Source: Xylophilus sp. Leaf220
GTDB lineage: Bacteria; Pseudomonadota; Gammaproteobacteria; Burkholderiales; Burkholderiaceae_C
Assembly (NCBI RefSeq): GCF_001421705.1
Contig: NZ_LMKO01000026.1
Span: 1-64,000 of the forward strand
Direction: 5' to 3'
DNA: 64,000 nt
Shown: in pieces, positions 47,652 through 57,386 of the stretch
Numbering within the stretch: position 1 is the stretch's first letter
Layout of the letters: every line of letters begins with the position of its first letter
The notes under the pieces: generated by a model
What the model was told of the DNA's origin: nothing
The model's input: only the letters and a program-made list of their open reading frames with translations
Databases searched by the model: none
Program-made: the position numbers and the translations under genes

Positions 47652-48740
47652 ATGCCGACGACCCCACCGCCTTCCCCGACCGGCCGCACCGCCCCGGCCC
47701 GCGCCACGATCGACGACGTGGCGCGGTCCGCGGGCGTGTCGAAGGCCACGGTGTCGCGCTTCCTCAACCACCGCGAGACGCTGCTGACGCCCGACATCGC
47801 GGCGCGGGTGCAGGTGGCGGTCACCGCGCTCGGCTACTCGCCCAGCCCGATGGCGCAGGCCCTGAAGCGCGGCCGCTCGCGGCTGATCGGCCTGGTGGTG
47901 GCCGACATCACCAACCCGTATTCGGTGGCGGTGCTGCGCGGCGCCGAGAAAGCCTGCCAGGAGGCCGGCTACCTGCTGATGCTGTTCAACCTGGGCAACG
48001 AGGGCGGGCGCGAGCGCCAGGCCATCGAGGCGCTGGCCGCCTACCAGGTCGAGGGCTTCATCCTCAACCGGGTGGGCGACGACGCCGCCGCGATGGCCGA
48101 GGCCGCCCGCAGCGCCCGGCCGATGGTGCTGGTCGACCGGCGCAACGACACGCTGGCGGCCGACTTCGTCTCGCTCGACAACGCCGCGGCCACCCGGATG
48201 GCGGCCGCGCACCTGCACGGCGCCGGCTACCACCACCAGCTCTTCGTGACCGAACCGATCGAGGACGTCAGTTCCCGGCACGAGCGGGCCGCCGCCTTCC
48301 GCGCCTTCTCGGCCGAGACCGGCACCGCCGCCACCGTGCTGGAGCATGCCGAAGGCGACGACGCGGCGCTCGACGACGCCCTGCGCCGCCTGCATGCCGA
48401 GGCCGGGGCCACCGGCAGGCCCGCCGCGGTGCTGAGCGCCAACGCCGTCGCCACGCTGCGCGTGGCGGCCGCCGCGATGCGGCTCGGCTGGCAGTTCGGC
48501 CGGGAGCTGGGCTTCGTCGGTTTCGACGAGACCGAATGGGCGCCGCTGGTGGGCCCGGGCCTGAGCACCGTCGCCCAGCCGACCGATGCGCTGGGCCGTG
48601 CTGCGGTCGAGTGCCTGCTGGAGCGGCTGCGTGGCGCCACCCATGCGCCGCGCGAGATCCTGCTGCCGGGCCGGCTGGTGCCGCGGGCCTCGTCGGTGGT
48701 GCCGGGCGCCGCCGTGCTTCCACCGCGCGCAGCCGACTAG
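47652..48740 (+). CDS. LacI-family transcriptional regulator
   Basis: 362 residues. Helix-turn-helix 19-45 (ATIDDVARSAGVSKATVSRFL), hinge to about 75, then a periplasmic-binding-like sensor domain with LIGLVVADITNPYSVAVLRG and FVGFDETEWAPLVGPGLSTV. HTH and sites resemble sugar-acid (KdgR/GntR-like) members. It probably represses the downstream transport/sugar-acid operon through the site at 48781-48794 and itself through 47637-47650. Confidence 0.93.
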   Translation: MPTTPPPSPTGRTAPARATIDDVARSAGVSKATVSRFLNHRETLLTPDIAARVQVAVTALGYSPSPMAQALKRGRSRLIGLVVADITNPYSVAVLRGAEKACQEAGYLLMLFNLGNEGGRERQAIEALAAYQVEGFILNRVGDDAAAMAEAARSARPMVLVDRRNDTLAADFVSLDNAAATRMAAAHLHGAGYHHQLFVTEPIEDVSSRHERAAAFRAFSAETGTAATVLEHAEGDDAALDDALRRLHAEAGATGRPAAVLSANAVATLRVAAAAMRLGWQFGRELGFVGFDETEWAPLVGPGLSTVAQPTDALGRAAVECLLERLRGATHAPREILLPGRLVPRASSVVPGAAVLPPRAAD

Positions 48741-48780
48741 GGTATTTCCCGAGTTCGCGCCGCACGCTGCGTCGCTAAAC

Positions 48781-48794
48781 TGAAACCGGTTTCA
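48781..48794. promoter_or_regulatory. LacI-family operator
   Basis: TGAAACCGGTTTCA, a perfect 14-base palindrome with central CG as used by LacI-family proteins, 46 bases upstream of the first permease gene. It matches the site before the regulator gene. Confidence 0.88.
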
Positions 48795-48840
48795 GACACC
48801 GGCCGCAAGGCCCGGTTTCCCTGCGAACCCCCTCCGTTCC

Positions 48841-49512
48841 GTGAACTACACGTTTCAATTCGGCGATGTCTTCGCCGCGTGGCCGCTGCTGCTCCGAGGC
48901 ACGTGGACCACGCTCCAGCTGTCCTTCCTGGCGATGGCGCTGGGTCTGTGCGTGGCGGTGCTCTGCGCCTGGGGCAAGACCTCGGGGCCGAAGCCGCTGC
49001 GCTGGGCGATCAACGTCTACATCGAACTGATCCGCAACACGCCCTTCCTGGTGCAGCTGTTCTTCTTCTTCTTCGCGCTGCCGGCGCTCGGCCTGCGCTG
49101 GACGCCCTACACCGCGGCGCTGACGGCGATGGTGGTCAACCTGGGCGCCTATGCCGCCGAGATCATCCGGGCCGGCATCGAGTCGATCCCCAAGGGCCAG
49201 ATCGAGGCGGGCCTGGCGCTCAACCTGAAGCGCTGGGAGATCTTCCGCTTCGTCGTCATCACGCCGGCGCTGCGGGCGATCTACCCGGCGCTCACCAGCC
49301 AGTTCATTCTGCTGATGCTCAGCTCGGCCGTGGTGTCGGTGATCTCGGCCGACGACCTGACCTCGGTCGCGGCCAACCTGCAGTCGCAGACCTTCCGCAG
49401 CTTCGAGATCTACATCGTGGTGGCCGGCATCTACCTGCTGCTGTCGCTCGCGTTCTCGGGCTTCTTCAAGCTGGTGTTCAACGCCACGCTCAACTACCCC
49501 GACCGGAAGTAG
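48841..49512 (+). CDS. ABC transporter permease (polar amino acid family), subunit 1
   Basis: 223 residues from GTG 48841 (NYTFQFGDVFAAWPLLLRG). Five transmembrane segments with the EAA loop AAEIIRAGIESIPKGQIEAGLALNL. The HisM/GlnP family normally carries amino acids, yet its downstream neighbours are sugar-acid enzymes. First gene of the operon after the LacI operator. Confidence 0.9.
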   Translation: MNYTFQFGDVFAAWPLLLRGTWTTLQLSFLAMALGLCVAVLCAWGKTSGPKPLRWAINVYIELIRNTPFLVQLFFFFFALPALGLRWTPYTAALTAMVVNLGAYAAEIIRAGIESIPKGQIEAGLALNLKRWEIFRFVVITPALRAIYPALTSQFILLMLSSAVVSVISADDLTSVAANLQSQTFRSFEIYIVVAGIYLLLSLAFSGFFKLVFNATLNYPDRK

Positions 49513-49522
49513 AGGGCCCACG

Positions 49523-50176
49523 ATGCGTACGTTCGGCATGCCCGAGTTCTGGTTCATCCTGGAGGCCGCCAAGTGGACACTGGCGCTCTCGGCCATCGCG
49601 TTCTTCTTCGGCGCCCTCGGCGGGCTGGTGGTGGCGCTGTCGCGCGTCTCGCCGGTGGCCGGGGTGCGCGGCGCGGCCACCGCATTCGTGCAGGTGTTCC
49701 AGGGCACGCCGCTGCTGCTGCAGCTCTTCCTGATCTTCTTCGGCGCGCCGATCCTCGGGCTGGACATCAACCCGTGGATCGCCGCCGGCATCGCGCTGTC
49801 GCTCAACACCGCCGCGTTCCTGGGCGAGATCTGGCGCGGCTGCATCCAGGCGATTCCGCGCGGCCAGTGGGAAGCGGCCGAGGCGCTCAATCTCTCCTAC
49901 GTCTCGCGGATGCGCGACGTGGTGCTGCCCCAGGCCTGGAAGATCGCGGTGCCGCCCACCGTCGGCTACCTGGTGCAGGTGATCAAGGGCACCTCGCTCG
50001 CCGCGATCATCGGCTTCACCGAGATCACCCGCGCCGGCCAGATCATCAACAACGCCACCTTCCAGCCGCTGATCGTGTTCAGCGTTGTGGCCGCCATCTA
50101 CTTCGTGCTGTGCTGGCCGCTCTCGCTGCTGGCCGGGCACATGGAGCGCCGCCTGGCCGTGGCCAACGCGCGCTGA
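49523..50176 (+). CDS. ABC transporter permease (polar amino acid family), subunit 2
   Basis: 217 residues with TM helices and the EAA loop LGEIWRGCIQAIPRGQWEAAEALNLS. Pairs with the previous permease to form the heterodimeric channel. Ten bases separate the genes. Confidence 0.92.
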   Translation: MRTFGMPEFWFILEAAKWTLALSAIAFFFGALGGLVVALSRVSPVAGVRGAATAFVQVFQGTPLLLQLFLIFFGAPILGLDINPWIAAGIALSLNTAAFLGEIWRGCIQAIPRGQWEAAEALNLSYVSRMRDVVLPQAWKIAVPPTVGYLVQVIKGTSLAAIIGFTEITRAGQIINNATFQPLIVFSVVAAIYFVLCWPLSLLAGHMERRLAVANAR

Positions 50177-50235
50177 CGCCGCCGCTGCCCCCGCTTTCCC
50201 TTCTCTCTCGACCGTTCCCCACAACAGGAGACCCC

Positions 50236-51036
50236 ATGACCCGCTTCCTCCCCCGCCGCACCGTCGTCGTCGCCGCAGCCCTGGCGCTGGGCACCTCGCT
50301 CGCCGCCCTGGCACCGGCCCATGCGCAGTCGCTGGCCGACATCAAGAAGAAGGGCGAGCTGACGATCGGCATGCTGGTCGACTTCCCGCCCTACGGCACC
50401 ACCGACGCCAAGAACCAGCCCGACGGCTACGACGCCGACGTGGCCAGGCTGCTGGCCAAGGACCTGGGCGTGAAGGCCAACATCGTGCCGGTCACCGGCC
50501 CCAACCGCATCCCGTTCCTGCTGACCAACAAGGTCGACCTGCTGGTCGCCTCGCTGGCGATCACGCCCGAGCGTGCCAAGCAGGTGACCTTCTCGCAGCC
50601 CTACGCGGCCGCCACCATCGTGCTGTACGGCAAGAAGTCCGACGCGATCGCCGACGCCGCTGCGCTCAAGGGCAAGCGCATCGGCGTGGCCCGCGCCAGC
50701 ACCCAGGACATCGCGGTGACCAAGGCCGCGCCCGAGGGCACCGAGATCCGCCGCTTCGACGACGACGCATCGGCCATGCAGGCGCTGCTGTCGGGCCAGG
50801 TCGACGCGATCGGCTGCTCGGTCACCGTGGCCGCGCAGATCGCCAAGCGCGCACCGGCCGGCATGTTCGAGAACAAGTTCAACCTGGTGCAGCAGAACAT
50901 GGGCATCGCGATGCGCCCCGGCCAGGCCGAGCTGGAGAAGACGGTCAACGATTTCGTCGCCAAGCGCAGCGCCGACGGCGAGCTGAACAAGCTCTACCAG
51001 AAGTGGCTCGGCGCCGATCTGCCGGCGTTCAAGTAA
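50236..51036 (+). CDS. ABC transporter substrate-binding protein (amino-acid type)
   Basis: 266 residues. Signal peptide 1-30 (AHAQ), then SBP family 3 domain: KKGELTIGMLVDFPPYGT, NRIPFLLTNKVDLLVASLAITPERAKQVTFSQPY. The ligand-binding Arg/Asp pair typical of amino-acid binders is not clear, so the ligand may differ. Preceded by ACAGGAG ribosome site. Confidence 0.9.
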   Translation: MTRFLPRRTVVVAAALALGTSLAALAPAHAQSLADIKKKGELTIGMLVDFPPYGTTDAKNQPDGYDADVARLLAKDLGVKANIVPVTGPNRIPFLLTNKVDLLVASLAITPERAKQVTFSQPYAAATIVLYGKKSDAIADAAALKGKRIGVARASTQDIAVTKAAPEGTEIRRFDDDASAMQALLSGQVDAIGCSVTVAAQIAKRAPAGMFENKFNLVQQNMGIAMRPGQAELEKTVNDFVAKRSADGELNKLYQKWLGADLPAFK

Positions 51037-51054
51037 ATCCCCAGGCTGCGCCTA

Positions 51055-51107
51055 CCCCCTTGCAGGGGGCGGTACCAGCGGACCGGCGGAGCCGGATCCG
51101 CGGTACC
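51055..51107. repeat. Two stacked hairpins between binding-protein and ATPase genes
   Basis: CCCCC-N5-GGGGG (51055-51069) is followed by a long near-perfect stem, GGTACCAGCGGACCGGC pairing with GCCGGATCCGCGGTACC (51071-51107). REP-like intergenic hairpins after binding-protein genes often protect that part of the mRNA and keep the binding protein in excess. Confidence 0.65.
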
Positions 51108-51158
51108 CCTGGACCCGGCTGATGGCCGCGGCGCCTGACCAACACGAGATTCACGAGC

Positions 51159-51944
51159 ATGACGGACCCAGTCGCCCCCACCGCCCCCGCCGTACCGCAC
51201 GACCCGATCATCCGGATGGACGGCGTGAACAAGTGGTATGGCCAGTTCCAGGTGCTGACCGGCATCGACCTGAGCGTGCGCACCGGCGAGCGGATCGTGG
51301 TGTGCGGGCCGTCGGGCTCGGGCAAGTCCACCCTGATCCGCTGCATCAACCGGCTGGAGACGGTGCAGCAGGGCCGCATCGTGGTCGACGGCATCGAGCT
51401 GACGGCCGGCGGCAGGAACGTCGACCGGGTGCGGGCCGAGGTGGGCATGGTGTTCCAGCAGTTCAACCTGTTCCCGCACCTCACCATCCTCGAGAACTGC
51501 ACCCTGGCACCGATGCGCTCGCGCGGCATGACCAAGGCGCAGGCCGAAGAGGTGGCGATGCGGTACCTCGCCCGGGTGCGCATTCCCGAGCAGGCCGCCA
51601 AGTACCCGAGCCAGCTCTCGGGCGGCCAGCAGCAGCGGGTCGCGATCGCGCGGGCGCTGTGCATGTCGCCCAAGATCATGCTGTTCGACGAGCCCACCTC
51701 GGCGCTCGACCCCGAGATGGTCAAGGAAGTGCTCGACACCATGGTGTCGCTGGCCGAGGACGGCATGACCATGCTCTGCGTCACCCACGAGATGGGCTTC
51801 GCCCGCAGCGTGGCCGACCGGGTGATCTTCATGGCCGAGGGCCGCATCGTCGAGCAGGCGCCGCCGCAGGAATTCTTCTCGAATCCGCAGCACGAGAAGA
51901 CCCGCACCTTCCTCGGCCAGATCCTGACGGCGAACCACGCCTGA
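51159..51944 (+). CDS. ABC transporter ATP-binding protein (polar amino acid family)
   Basis: 261 residues. Walker [11 protein letters not shown]-loop, signature [15 protein letters not shown], Walker [14 protein letters not shown] with ML before it, and H-loop VTHEMGF. Energises the two permeases. Start ATG 51159. Confidence 0.95.
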   Translation: MTDPVAPTAPAVPHDPIIRMDGVNKWYGQFQVLTGIDLSVRTGERIVVCGPSGSGKSTLIRCINRLETVQQGRIVVDGIELTAGGRNVDRVRAEVGMVFQQFNLFPHLTILENCTLAPMRSRGMTKAQAEEVAMRYLARVRIPEQAAKYPSQLSGGQQQRVAIARALCMSPKIMLFDEPTSALDPEMVKEVLDTMVSLAEDGMTMLCVTHEMGFARSVADRVIFMAEGRIVEQAPPQEFFSNPQHEKTRTFLGQILTANHA

Positions 51945-52025
51945 ACCGCCGACAGAACCCGCCGGGGTAGAGGGCGCCGCGCTCGCGCCGGCCTCCCGTG
52001 CCCCGGTGCCTTCGCAAGAGCCCCC

Positions 52026-52805
52026 ATGCCCGACGTGCCTCCGATCCTCATCTCCCTCACCGCCTTCGGCGCCGCCGAGGTGAAGCGCCACGGCCAGCGC
52101 TACTTCGCCGAACTCTCCCGTGCGGCCGGTGCCGACGGGGTCGAGGTGCGCGGCGAGCTGCTCGCGGTGCCGCCCGCCGCGTCGGAGCTGGCCGCCCTGC
52201 GCGCCACCGGCAACGTGCGCGTCTACTCCAGCCCCGAAGGCCTGTGGGCCGCCGACGGCACGCTGGACGCGGGCGCCCTGCACCGCGCGCTGGGCATCGC
52301 CGACCAGCTGGGCGCGGCGCGGCTTAAGATGTCGATCGGCGGCTTCGGCGCCGGCTCGGCCGCGTCCTTGCGCGACCTGCAGAACACACTGGCCGACGCC
52401 CCGTGCGAGCTGGTGATCGAGAACGACCAGACGCCCGCCGCCGGCACCGTCGCCGCGCTGCGCCGCTTCTTCGCCGCGGCCGATGGGGCGGGCCTCGCGC
52501 TGCCGATGACCTTCGACATGGGCAACTGGCATACCCTGGGCGAATGCCCGCTGCAGGCCGCCGCCGTTTTCGCCACGCGCGTCGGCTACGTGCACGCCAA
52601 GGGCATGCACCGCCGGCCCGACCAATGGGTGGCGGTGCCGCTGGCGGAATCGTCCGCGCCCTGGCGCGCGGTGCTGCGCGGCCTGCCGGTGGACGTGCCC
52701 TGGGCCATCGAATACCCGCTGGTCGGCGACGACCTGCCGGCCGTGACCCGCCGCGAAGTGAACCTGTTGCGCGCCGCCGCCCGGCTGCAGAAAGAGACCG
52801 CATGA
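52026..52805 (+). CDS. TIM-barrel sugar-phosphate isomerase/epimerase-like protein
   Basis: 259 residues of the xylose-isomerase-like TIM-barrel family. Candidate metal ligands: VIENDQTPAAG (Glu), TFDMGNWHTLG (Asp), GYVHAKGMHRR (His) and IEYPLVGDD (Glu). Substrate unknown; context points to a sugar acid or ketose. Overlaps the kinase gene by four bases. Confidence 0.8.
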   Translation: MPDVPPILISLTAFGAAEVKRHGQRYFAELSRAAGADGVEVRGELLAVPPAASELAALRATGNVRVYSSPEGLWAADGTLDAGALHRALGIADQLGAARLKMSIGGFGAGSAASLRDLQNTLADAPCELVIENDQTPAAGTVAALRRFFAAADGAGLALPMTFDMGNWHTLGECPLQAAAVFATRVGYVHAKGMHRRPDQWVAVPLAESSAPWRAVLRGLPVDVPWAIEYPLVGDDLPAVTRREVNLLRAAARLQKETA

Positions 52806-53794
52806 ACCCGCCTGCCCCCCCCGATTCCCCCTTCACCGCGCCGCTGCCCGGCGCCGCCCGCGACGTCGCCGTCTTCGGCGAGGCGATGACGCTGTTCATC
52901 GCCGGCGAGCCCGGCCCGCTGGAGCGGGTCGAGACCTTCCACCGCCGCATGGCCGGTGCCGAGATCAACGTGGCCGTCGGCCTGGCGCGGCTCGGCCTGC
53001 GGGTGGGCTGGGCCAGCCGGCTGGGCGACGATTCGCTCGGCCGCTACCTGCTGGCCGAGCTGCAGAAGGAGGGCGTCGACTGCGGCAAGGTGCAAAGCGA
53101 TGCCGGCCAGCGCACCGGCTTCCAGTTCAAGGGCCGGGTCGACGACGGCAGCGATCCGCCGGTGGAGTACCACCGCAAGGGCTCGGCCGCCAGCCTGATG
53201 GGCCCCGACGACGTGGACGCGGCCTGGCTGCAGGCCACCCGCCACCTGCACGCCACCGGCGTCTTCGCCGCCATCTCCGCCACCAGCCTGGCCGCGGCCC
53301 ACCGCAGCCTGGACGTGGCGCGTGCGGCCGGCCGCAGCATCTCGTTCGATCCCAACCTGCGGCCGACGCTCTGGTCGTCCACCGACACGATGCGCACCGA
53401 GATCAACCGCCTGGCCGCCAAGGCCCACGCGGTGCTGCCCGGCCTGGCCGAGGGCCAGCTGCTGACCGGCCATGCCGCGCCCGACGCCATCGCCCGCTTC
53501 TACCGCGACGCCGGCGCCCGGCTGGTGGTGATCAAGCTGGGGGCCGAGGGCGCCTACTACGACGATGCCGACGCCGGCACCGGCCACGTGGCGGGCTTCC
53601 CGGTCGCGAAGGTGGTGGACACGGTGGGCGCGGGCGACGGCTTCGCGGTGGGCGTGGTGAGCGCGCTGCTCGAAGGCCGCAGCGTGCCCGACGCGGTGCG
53701 CCGCGGCAGCTGGATCGGCGCGCGCCAGGTGCAGGTGCCGGGCGATTCCGAAGGCCTGCCGACCCGGGCCGAACTGCAGGCCGCGGGGCTGTAG
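52802..53794 (+). CDS. kdgK: 2-keto-3-deoxygluconate kinase (PfkB family)
   Basis: 330 residues. PfkB features: FGEAMTLFIAGE, GAEINVAVGLARLG, FDPNLRPTLWSS, and catalytic DTVGAGDGFAVGVVSALLEGR. The overall pattern with FHRRMAGAE and HRKGSAAS fits KdgK, which phosphorylates 2-keto-3-deoxygluconate to KDPG. Sits with the LacI regulator and a 2-hydroxyacid dehydrogenase, consistent with hexuronate or ketogluconate use. KDPG aldolase is not in the window. Confidence 0.88.
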   Translation: MNPPAPPDSPFTAPLPGAARDVAVFGEAMTLFIAGEPGPLERVETFHRRMAGAEINVAVGLARLGLRVGWASRLGDDSLGRYLLAELQKEGVDCGKVQSDAGQRTGFQFKGRVDDGSDPPVEYHRKGSAASLMGPDDVDAAWLQATRHLHATGVFAAISATSLAAAHRSLDVARAAGRSISFDPNLRPTLWSSTDTMRTEINRLAAKAHAVLPGLAEGQLLTGHAAPDAIARFYRDAGARLVVIKLGAEGAYYDDADAGTGHVAGFPVAKVVDTVGAGDGFAVGVVSALLEGRSVPDAVRRGSWIGARQVQVPGDSEGLPTRAELQAAGL

Positions 53795-53855
53795 AGCCCG
53801 CGCCCCGCCCTGCGCCGGCCGCCTGTGCCGGCCTCTACGCACCGACAGGATCGCC

Positions 53856-54851
53856 ATGACCACAAGCCTCCCGCGCCAGCACGTCCTCGTCTTCCGCGAG
53901 CTGCCGCCCGACCAGCTCGCACGCTTGCAGGCGGTGCACGAGGTCACCGTCGCCAACCCCCGCATCGCCGCGCAGAAGCCGGCGTTCGACGCGGCGCTGG
54001 CCACCGCGCAGGGGCTGGTCGGCTCCAGCTACCCGGTCACCGCCGCGCTGCTGGCGCAGGCGCCGCGGCTGCGCGCCGTCTCCAGCATCTCGGTGGGGGT
54101 GGACAACTACGACCTCGCCGCGCTGCACGCCCGCGGCATCGTGCTGTGCCACACGCCCGGCGTGCTCGACGAGACGGTGGCCGACACGGTGTTCGCCCTG
54201 GTCATGGCGACCAGCCGCCGCATCGTCGAGCTCTCGACCCTGGTGCGCGAAGGCCGCTGGAAGCACAACATCGGCGAGGATCTGTTCGGCACCGACGTGC
54301 ACGGCAAGACGCTCGGCCTGCTGGGCTTCGGCCGCATCGGCCAGGCGGTGGCGCGGCGCGCCGCGCTGGGCTTCGGCATGCGGGTGCTCTACCACGCACG
54401 GCGTCCGGTCGCGCTGGCCGGCACGCCGCTGGAGGGCCGGGCGCATCACACGCCGCGCGACGCGCTGCTGGCGCAGTCGGACATCGTGGCCGCCCTGCTG
54501 CCGCTGACGCCCGCCACTCGCGGCATGCTCGACGCGTCCGTCTTCGCCCGCATGAAGCCGGGCAGCATCTTCGTCAACGGCGGCCGCGGCGCCACGGTGG
54601 ACGAGGCCGCGCTGCTGCAGGCCCTCGACCACGGCCCGCTGCGCGCCGCCGGCCTGGATGTCTTCGCCACCGAGCCGCTGCCCGCCGAGTCCCCGCTGCG
54701 CACCCATCCCCGGGTCACGCCGCTGCCCCACATCGGCTCGGCCACCCACGAGACCCGCCGCGCGATGGCGGTGCTGGCCACCGACAACCTGCTGCACACC
54801 CTGGCCGGCGAACGGCCTGCGGCGGTCTACGACACGGCGGGAAGTATTTAG
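53856..54851 (+). CDS. ghrB: D-isomer 2-hydroxyacid dehydrogenase (glyoxylate/2-ketogluconate reductase type)
   Basis: 331 residues. NAD(P)-binding motif GLLGFGRIGQAVARR, catalytic Arg in VNGGRGATVDEAA, Glu in VFATEPLPAESPL and His in LPHIGSATHETRR. This arrangement fits GhrB/TkrA, which reduces glyoxylate, hydroxypyruvate or 2-ketogluconate. With kdgK it suggests ketogluconate catabolism. Last gene of the operon. Confidence 0.9.
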   Translation: MTTSLPRQHVLVFRELPPDQLARLQAVHEVTVANPRIAAQKPAFDAALATAQGLVGSSYPVTAALLAQAPRLRAVSSISVGVDNYDLAALHARGIVLCHTPGVLDETVADTVFALVMATSRRIVELSTLVREGRWKHNIGEDLFGTDVHGKTLGLLGFGRIGQAVARRAALGFGMRVLYHARRPVALAGTPLEGRAHHTPRDALLAQSDIVAALLPLTPATRGMLDASVFARMKPGSIFVNGGRGATVDEAALLQALDHGPLRAAGLDVFATEPLPAESPLRTHPRVTPLPHIGSATHETRRAMAVLATDNLLHTLAGERPAAVYDTAGSI

Positions 54852-54942
54852 CGGGCAGCGCTCAAGCTTGGTGCGGATCTGTCGATAAGCAGCGGTGGCA
54901 ATCCGCTACGCCCGGTCCTGGTGCATCGCCAGACCCTGCAAA

Positions 54943-56895
54943 ATGAACAGATCCATCCAGAACCTTCCGATGCGCGGCAAATTCCTGCTGATCGGCATCA
55001 TCGCTCTCGTGACGGCCGCCGTGCCGAGCGGTTTTCTCATCCAGAACAAGGTGCTTGAACTGCGCACCGCCGAGCGCGAGACCTCGGGCCTGCCGCCCGC
55101 CGGGGCACTGCTGCAGTTGATCCAGCTGACGCAGCAGCACCGGGCGCTGTCGGCCCAGCTGCTGGGCGGCAACGAGGCCGCTGCTGCCGACGCCACCGCC
55201 AAGGGTGCCGAGGTGGCCAAGGCGCTCGACCGGACGCAGCAGAGCACCCGTGCGATGGGCGTCGCGCTGGTGTCGTCCCAGGCCGATGGCGTCGCCGGCG
55301 CCTGGCAGACCTTGTCCGGCGGCGTGCGCGGCAAGACCCTCACCGGACCGCAGAGCAACGCGGCCCATACCGCCCTGGTGGCCCAGGAACTGGCGCTGCT
55401 GCAGAGCATCGCGACCGAATCGGGCATCGTGCTGCACCCCAACGAAAGCGGCTACCACCTGCAGAACGGCGTGCTGAACCTGCTGCCCCGGCTGACCGAA
55501 TCCTTCGGCCAGGTGCGCGCGCGCGGCGCCCTGGTGCTGGCCAAGGGCGAGATCGCCGCGGCGGAGCGGGTGCGCATCGAAAGCCTGGTGACGCTGGCCC
55601 GCAGCCAGTTCGCCGATGCACGGCAGTTCCTCGACCGTGCGGCGAAGAACGACCCCGCCCTGCAGGCGTCGCTGGGCTCCCTGCTGGCGAACGCCAACAC
55701 GGCGGCCGAAGAGGGCCTGAAGCTGGCCGAGACCCGCATCGTCAACGCCGAGAACCTCGACCTGCCCGCACCCGAGTTCGTCGCCGCCCAGACCCGGGCG
55801 ATCAACGCCCAGTTCGACCTGATCACTGCCGCCCTCTCGGCGCTCGACCAGGAACTCGACCACACGGTCGCCGCGGCGGTTCGCCAGGTCGCATTGGTCT
55901 GCGCGTTGCTGGCCGCGCTCGGCTGCCTGGCGGCGTGGGTGATGTGGAGCGTGGCCCGCAGCACCAGCGGCTCGATCCTGAAGGCGCTCACCGTGGCGGA
56001 ATCGGTGGCCGAAGGCCGGCTCGACAACCGGTTCGACGCGGTGCACTCCCGCGACGAGGCCGGCCGGCTGCTCACCGCGCTGGCTCGCATGAACGCACAG
56101 CTCACCGGCTTGGTCGATGGCGTGCGCCAGAACGCCGACAGCGTGGCCACCGCGTCGGCCCAGATCGCGCTCGGCAACCAGGACCTTTCCGCCCGCACCG
56201 AGAAGCAGGCCGCGGCCTTGCAGCAGACCGCCGCGTCGATGGAGCAGGTGAGCACCACGGTGCTGCAGAACGCCGACAACGCGCGCCAGGCCAACCAGCT
56301 CGCCCAGGGCGCGTCCTCGGTCGCGGTGCAGGGCGGCAAGGTGGTGCGGGAGGTGGTCACCACGATGCGCGACATCAACGACAGCTCGAAGCGGATCGTC
56401 GACATCATCAGCGTGATCGACGGCATCGCCTTCCAGACCAACATCCTGGCGCTGAACGCGGCGGTCGAGGCGGCCCGTGCGGGCGAGCAGGGCCGCGGCT
56501 TCGCGGTCGTGGCGAGCGAGGTGCGCAGCCTGGCGCAGCGCAGCGCCAACGCAGCGCAGGAGATCAAGGGCCTGATCACCGAGAGCGTGGGCCGCGTCGA
56601 GCAGGGCACCGCCCTGGTCGACCAGGCCGGCCGCACGATGGAGGAGGTGGTGACCTCGATCGCCCGGGTGACCGACATCATGGGCGAGATCACGGTGGCG
56701 TCGAACGAGCAGAGCACCGGCGTGGCGAGCGTCGGCCAGGCGATCGCGCAGATGGACCAGGCCACCCAGCAGAACGCCGCCCTGGTCGAGGAAAGCGCCG
56801 CGGCCGCCGGCAGCCTGAAGGCGCAGGCGGAACAGCTGGTGGAATCGGTGGCGGTGTTCCGTACCGCGGACCGGCAGGCGCTGCGCCTGGCCTGA
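54943..56895 (+). CDS. Methyl-accepting chemotaxis protein
   Basis: 650 residues. Two transmembrane helices (about 13-33 and 318-340) enclose a roughly 280-residue periplasmic helical sensor, then HAMP (about 342-395) and a long coiled-coil signalling domain whose tip is [23 protein letters not shown]. Signals to CheA/CheW. ATG 54943 ([18 protein letters not shown]) is preferred over upstream codons because basic residues then directly precede TM1. Ligand unknown. Confidence 0.93.
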   Translation: MNRSIQNLPMRGKFLLIGIIALVTAAVPSGFLIQNKVLELRTAERETSGLPPAGALLQLIQLTQQHRALSAQLLGGNEAAAADATAKGAEVAKALDRTQQSTRAMGVALVSSQADGVAGAWQTLSGGVRGKTLTGPQSNAAHTALVAQELALLQSIATESGIVLHPNESGYHLQNGVLNLLPRLTESFGQVRARGALVLAKGEIAAAERVRIESLVTLARSQFADARQFLDRAAKNDPALQASLGSLLANANTAAEEGLKLAETRIVNAENLDLPAPEFVAAQTRAINAQFDLITAALSALDQELDHTVAAAVRQVALVCALLAALGCLAAWVMWSVARSTSGSILKALTVAESVAEGRLDNRFDAVHSRDEAGRLLTALARMNAQLTGLVDGVRQNADSVATASAQIALGNQDLSARTEKQAAALQQTAASMEQVSTTVLQNADNARQANQLAQGASSVAVQGGKVVREVVTTMRDINDSSKRIVDIISVIDGIAFQTNILALNAAVEAARAGEQGRGFAVVASEVRSLAQRSANAAQEIKGLITESVGRVEQGTALVDQAGRTMEEVVTSIARVTDIMGEITVASNEQSTGVASVGQAIAQMDQATQQNAALVEESAAAAGSLKAQAEQLVESVAVFRTADRQALRLA

Positions 56896-56926
56896 CGGCC
56901 TCGGCGGCGCGCCCGCCCGCGGGCCG

Positions 56927-57199
56927 TCAGGCCTTGGCGGTGCGGCCGACGAAGTAGCGGCTGGCGCCCAGCAGCATCGCGGCGCCGACCAGGGCGGCGA
57001 CGAAGGCGGCCAGCTGCTCGCGGCCCCAGAGGTGCATGCCCTGGCCGGCGAAGCTGGCGGCCAGCGCGCCCACCATGCCGATGCCCGCGGCCAGCAGCAG
57101 CGCCTTCATGCCGGTGGTGATGCCCATCGGCTTGAAGGCGTTCATCAGCAGGCCGAGGATGAAGCCTGCGAACAGGGTCCAGAAAAGTCCGGTGGTCAT
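56927..57199 (-). CDS. Small GlsB/YeaQ-like membrane protein
   Basis: 90 residues with three hydrophobic segments: LFAGFILGLLMNAFK, ALLLAAGIGMVGALAASFAGQ, FVAALVGAAMLLGA. The G-x-x-x-G spacing resembles YeaQ/GlsB transglycosylase-associated proteins. Role unknown. ATG 57199 has a GATAC spacer but no strong ribosome site. Confidence 0.65.
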   Translation of the reverse strand: MTTGLFWTLFAGFILGLLMNAFKPMGITTGMKALLLAAGIGMVGALAASFAGQGMHLWGREQLAAFVAALVGAAMLLGASRYFVGRTAKA

Positions 57200-57386
57200 G
57201 GTGGGTATCTCGTAGGTGTGGCCTTGCGCGGGCGGCGCCCGGGCAGGGGAGCCGTCCGGGTGAGCCGCAGCGTAGGCCTTCGCCGCGGCCGCCGTACGCG
57301 GGTATGCGCGTAGTTCCCGAAATAAAAGCGCCGGGCCCGATACGCGCCGGCACAAACGCCGGCGGGCCGCGTGGCACAGTGGCGCC

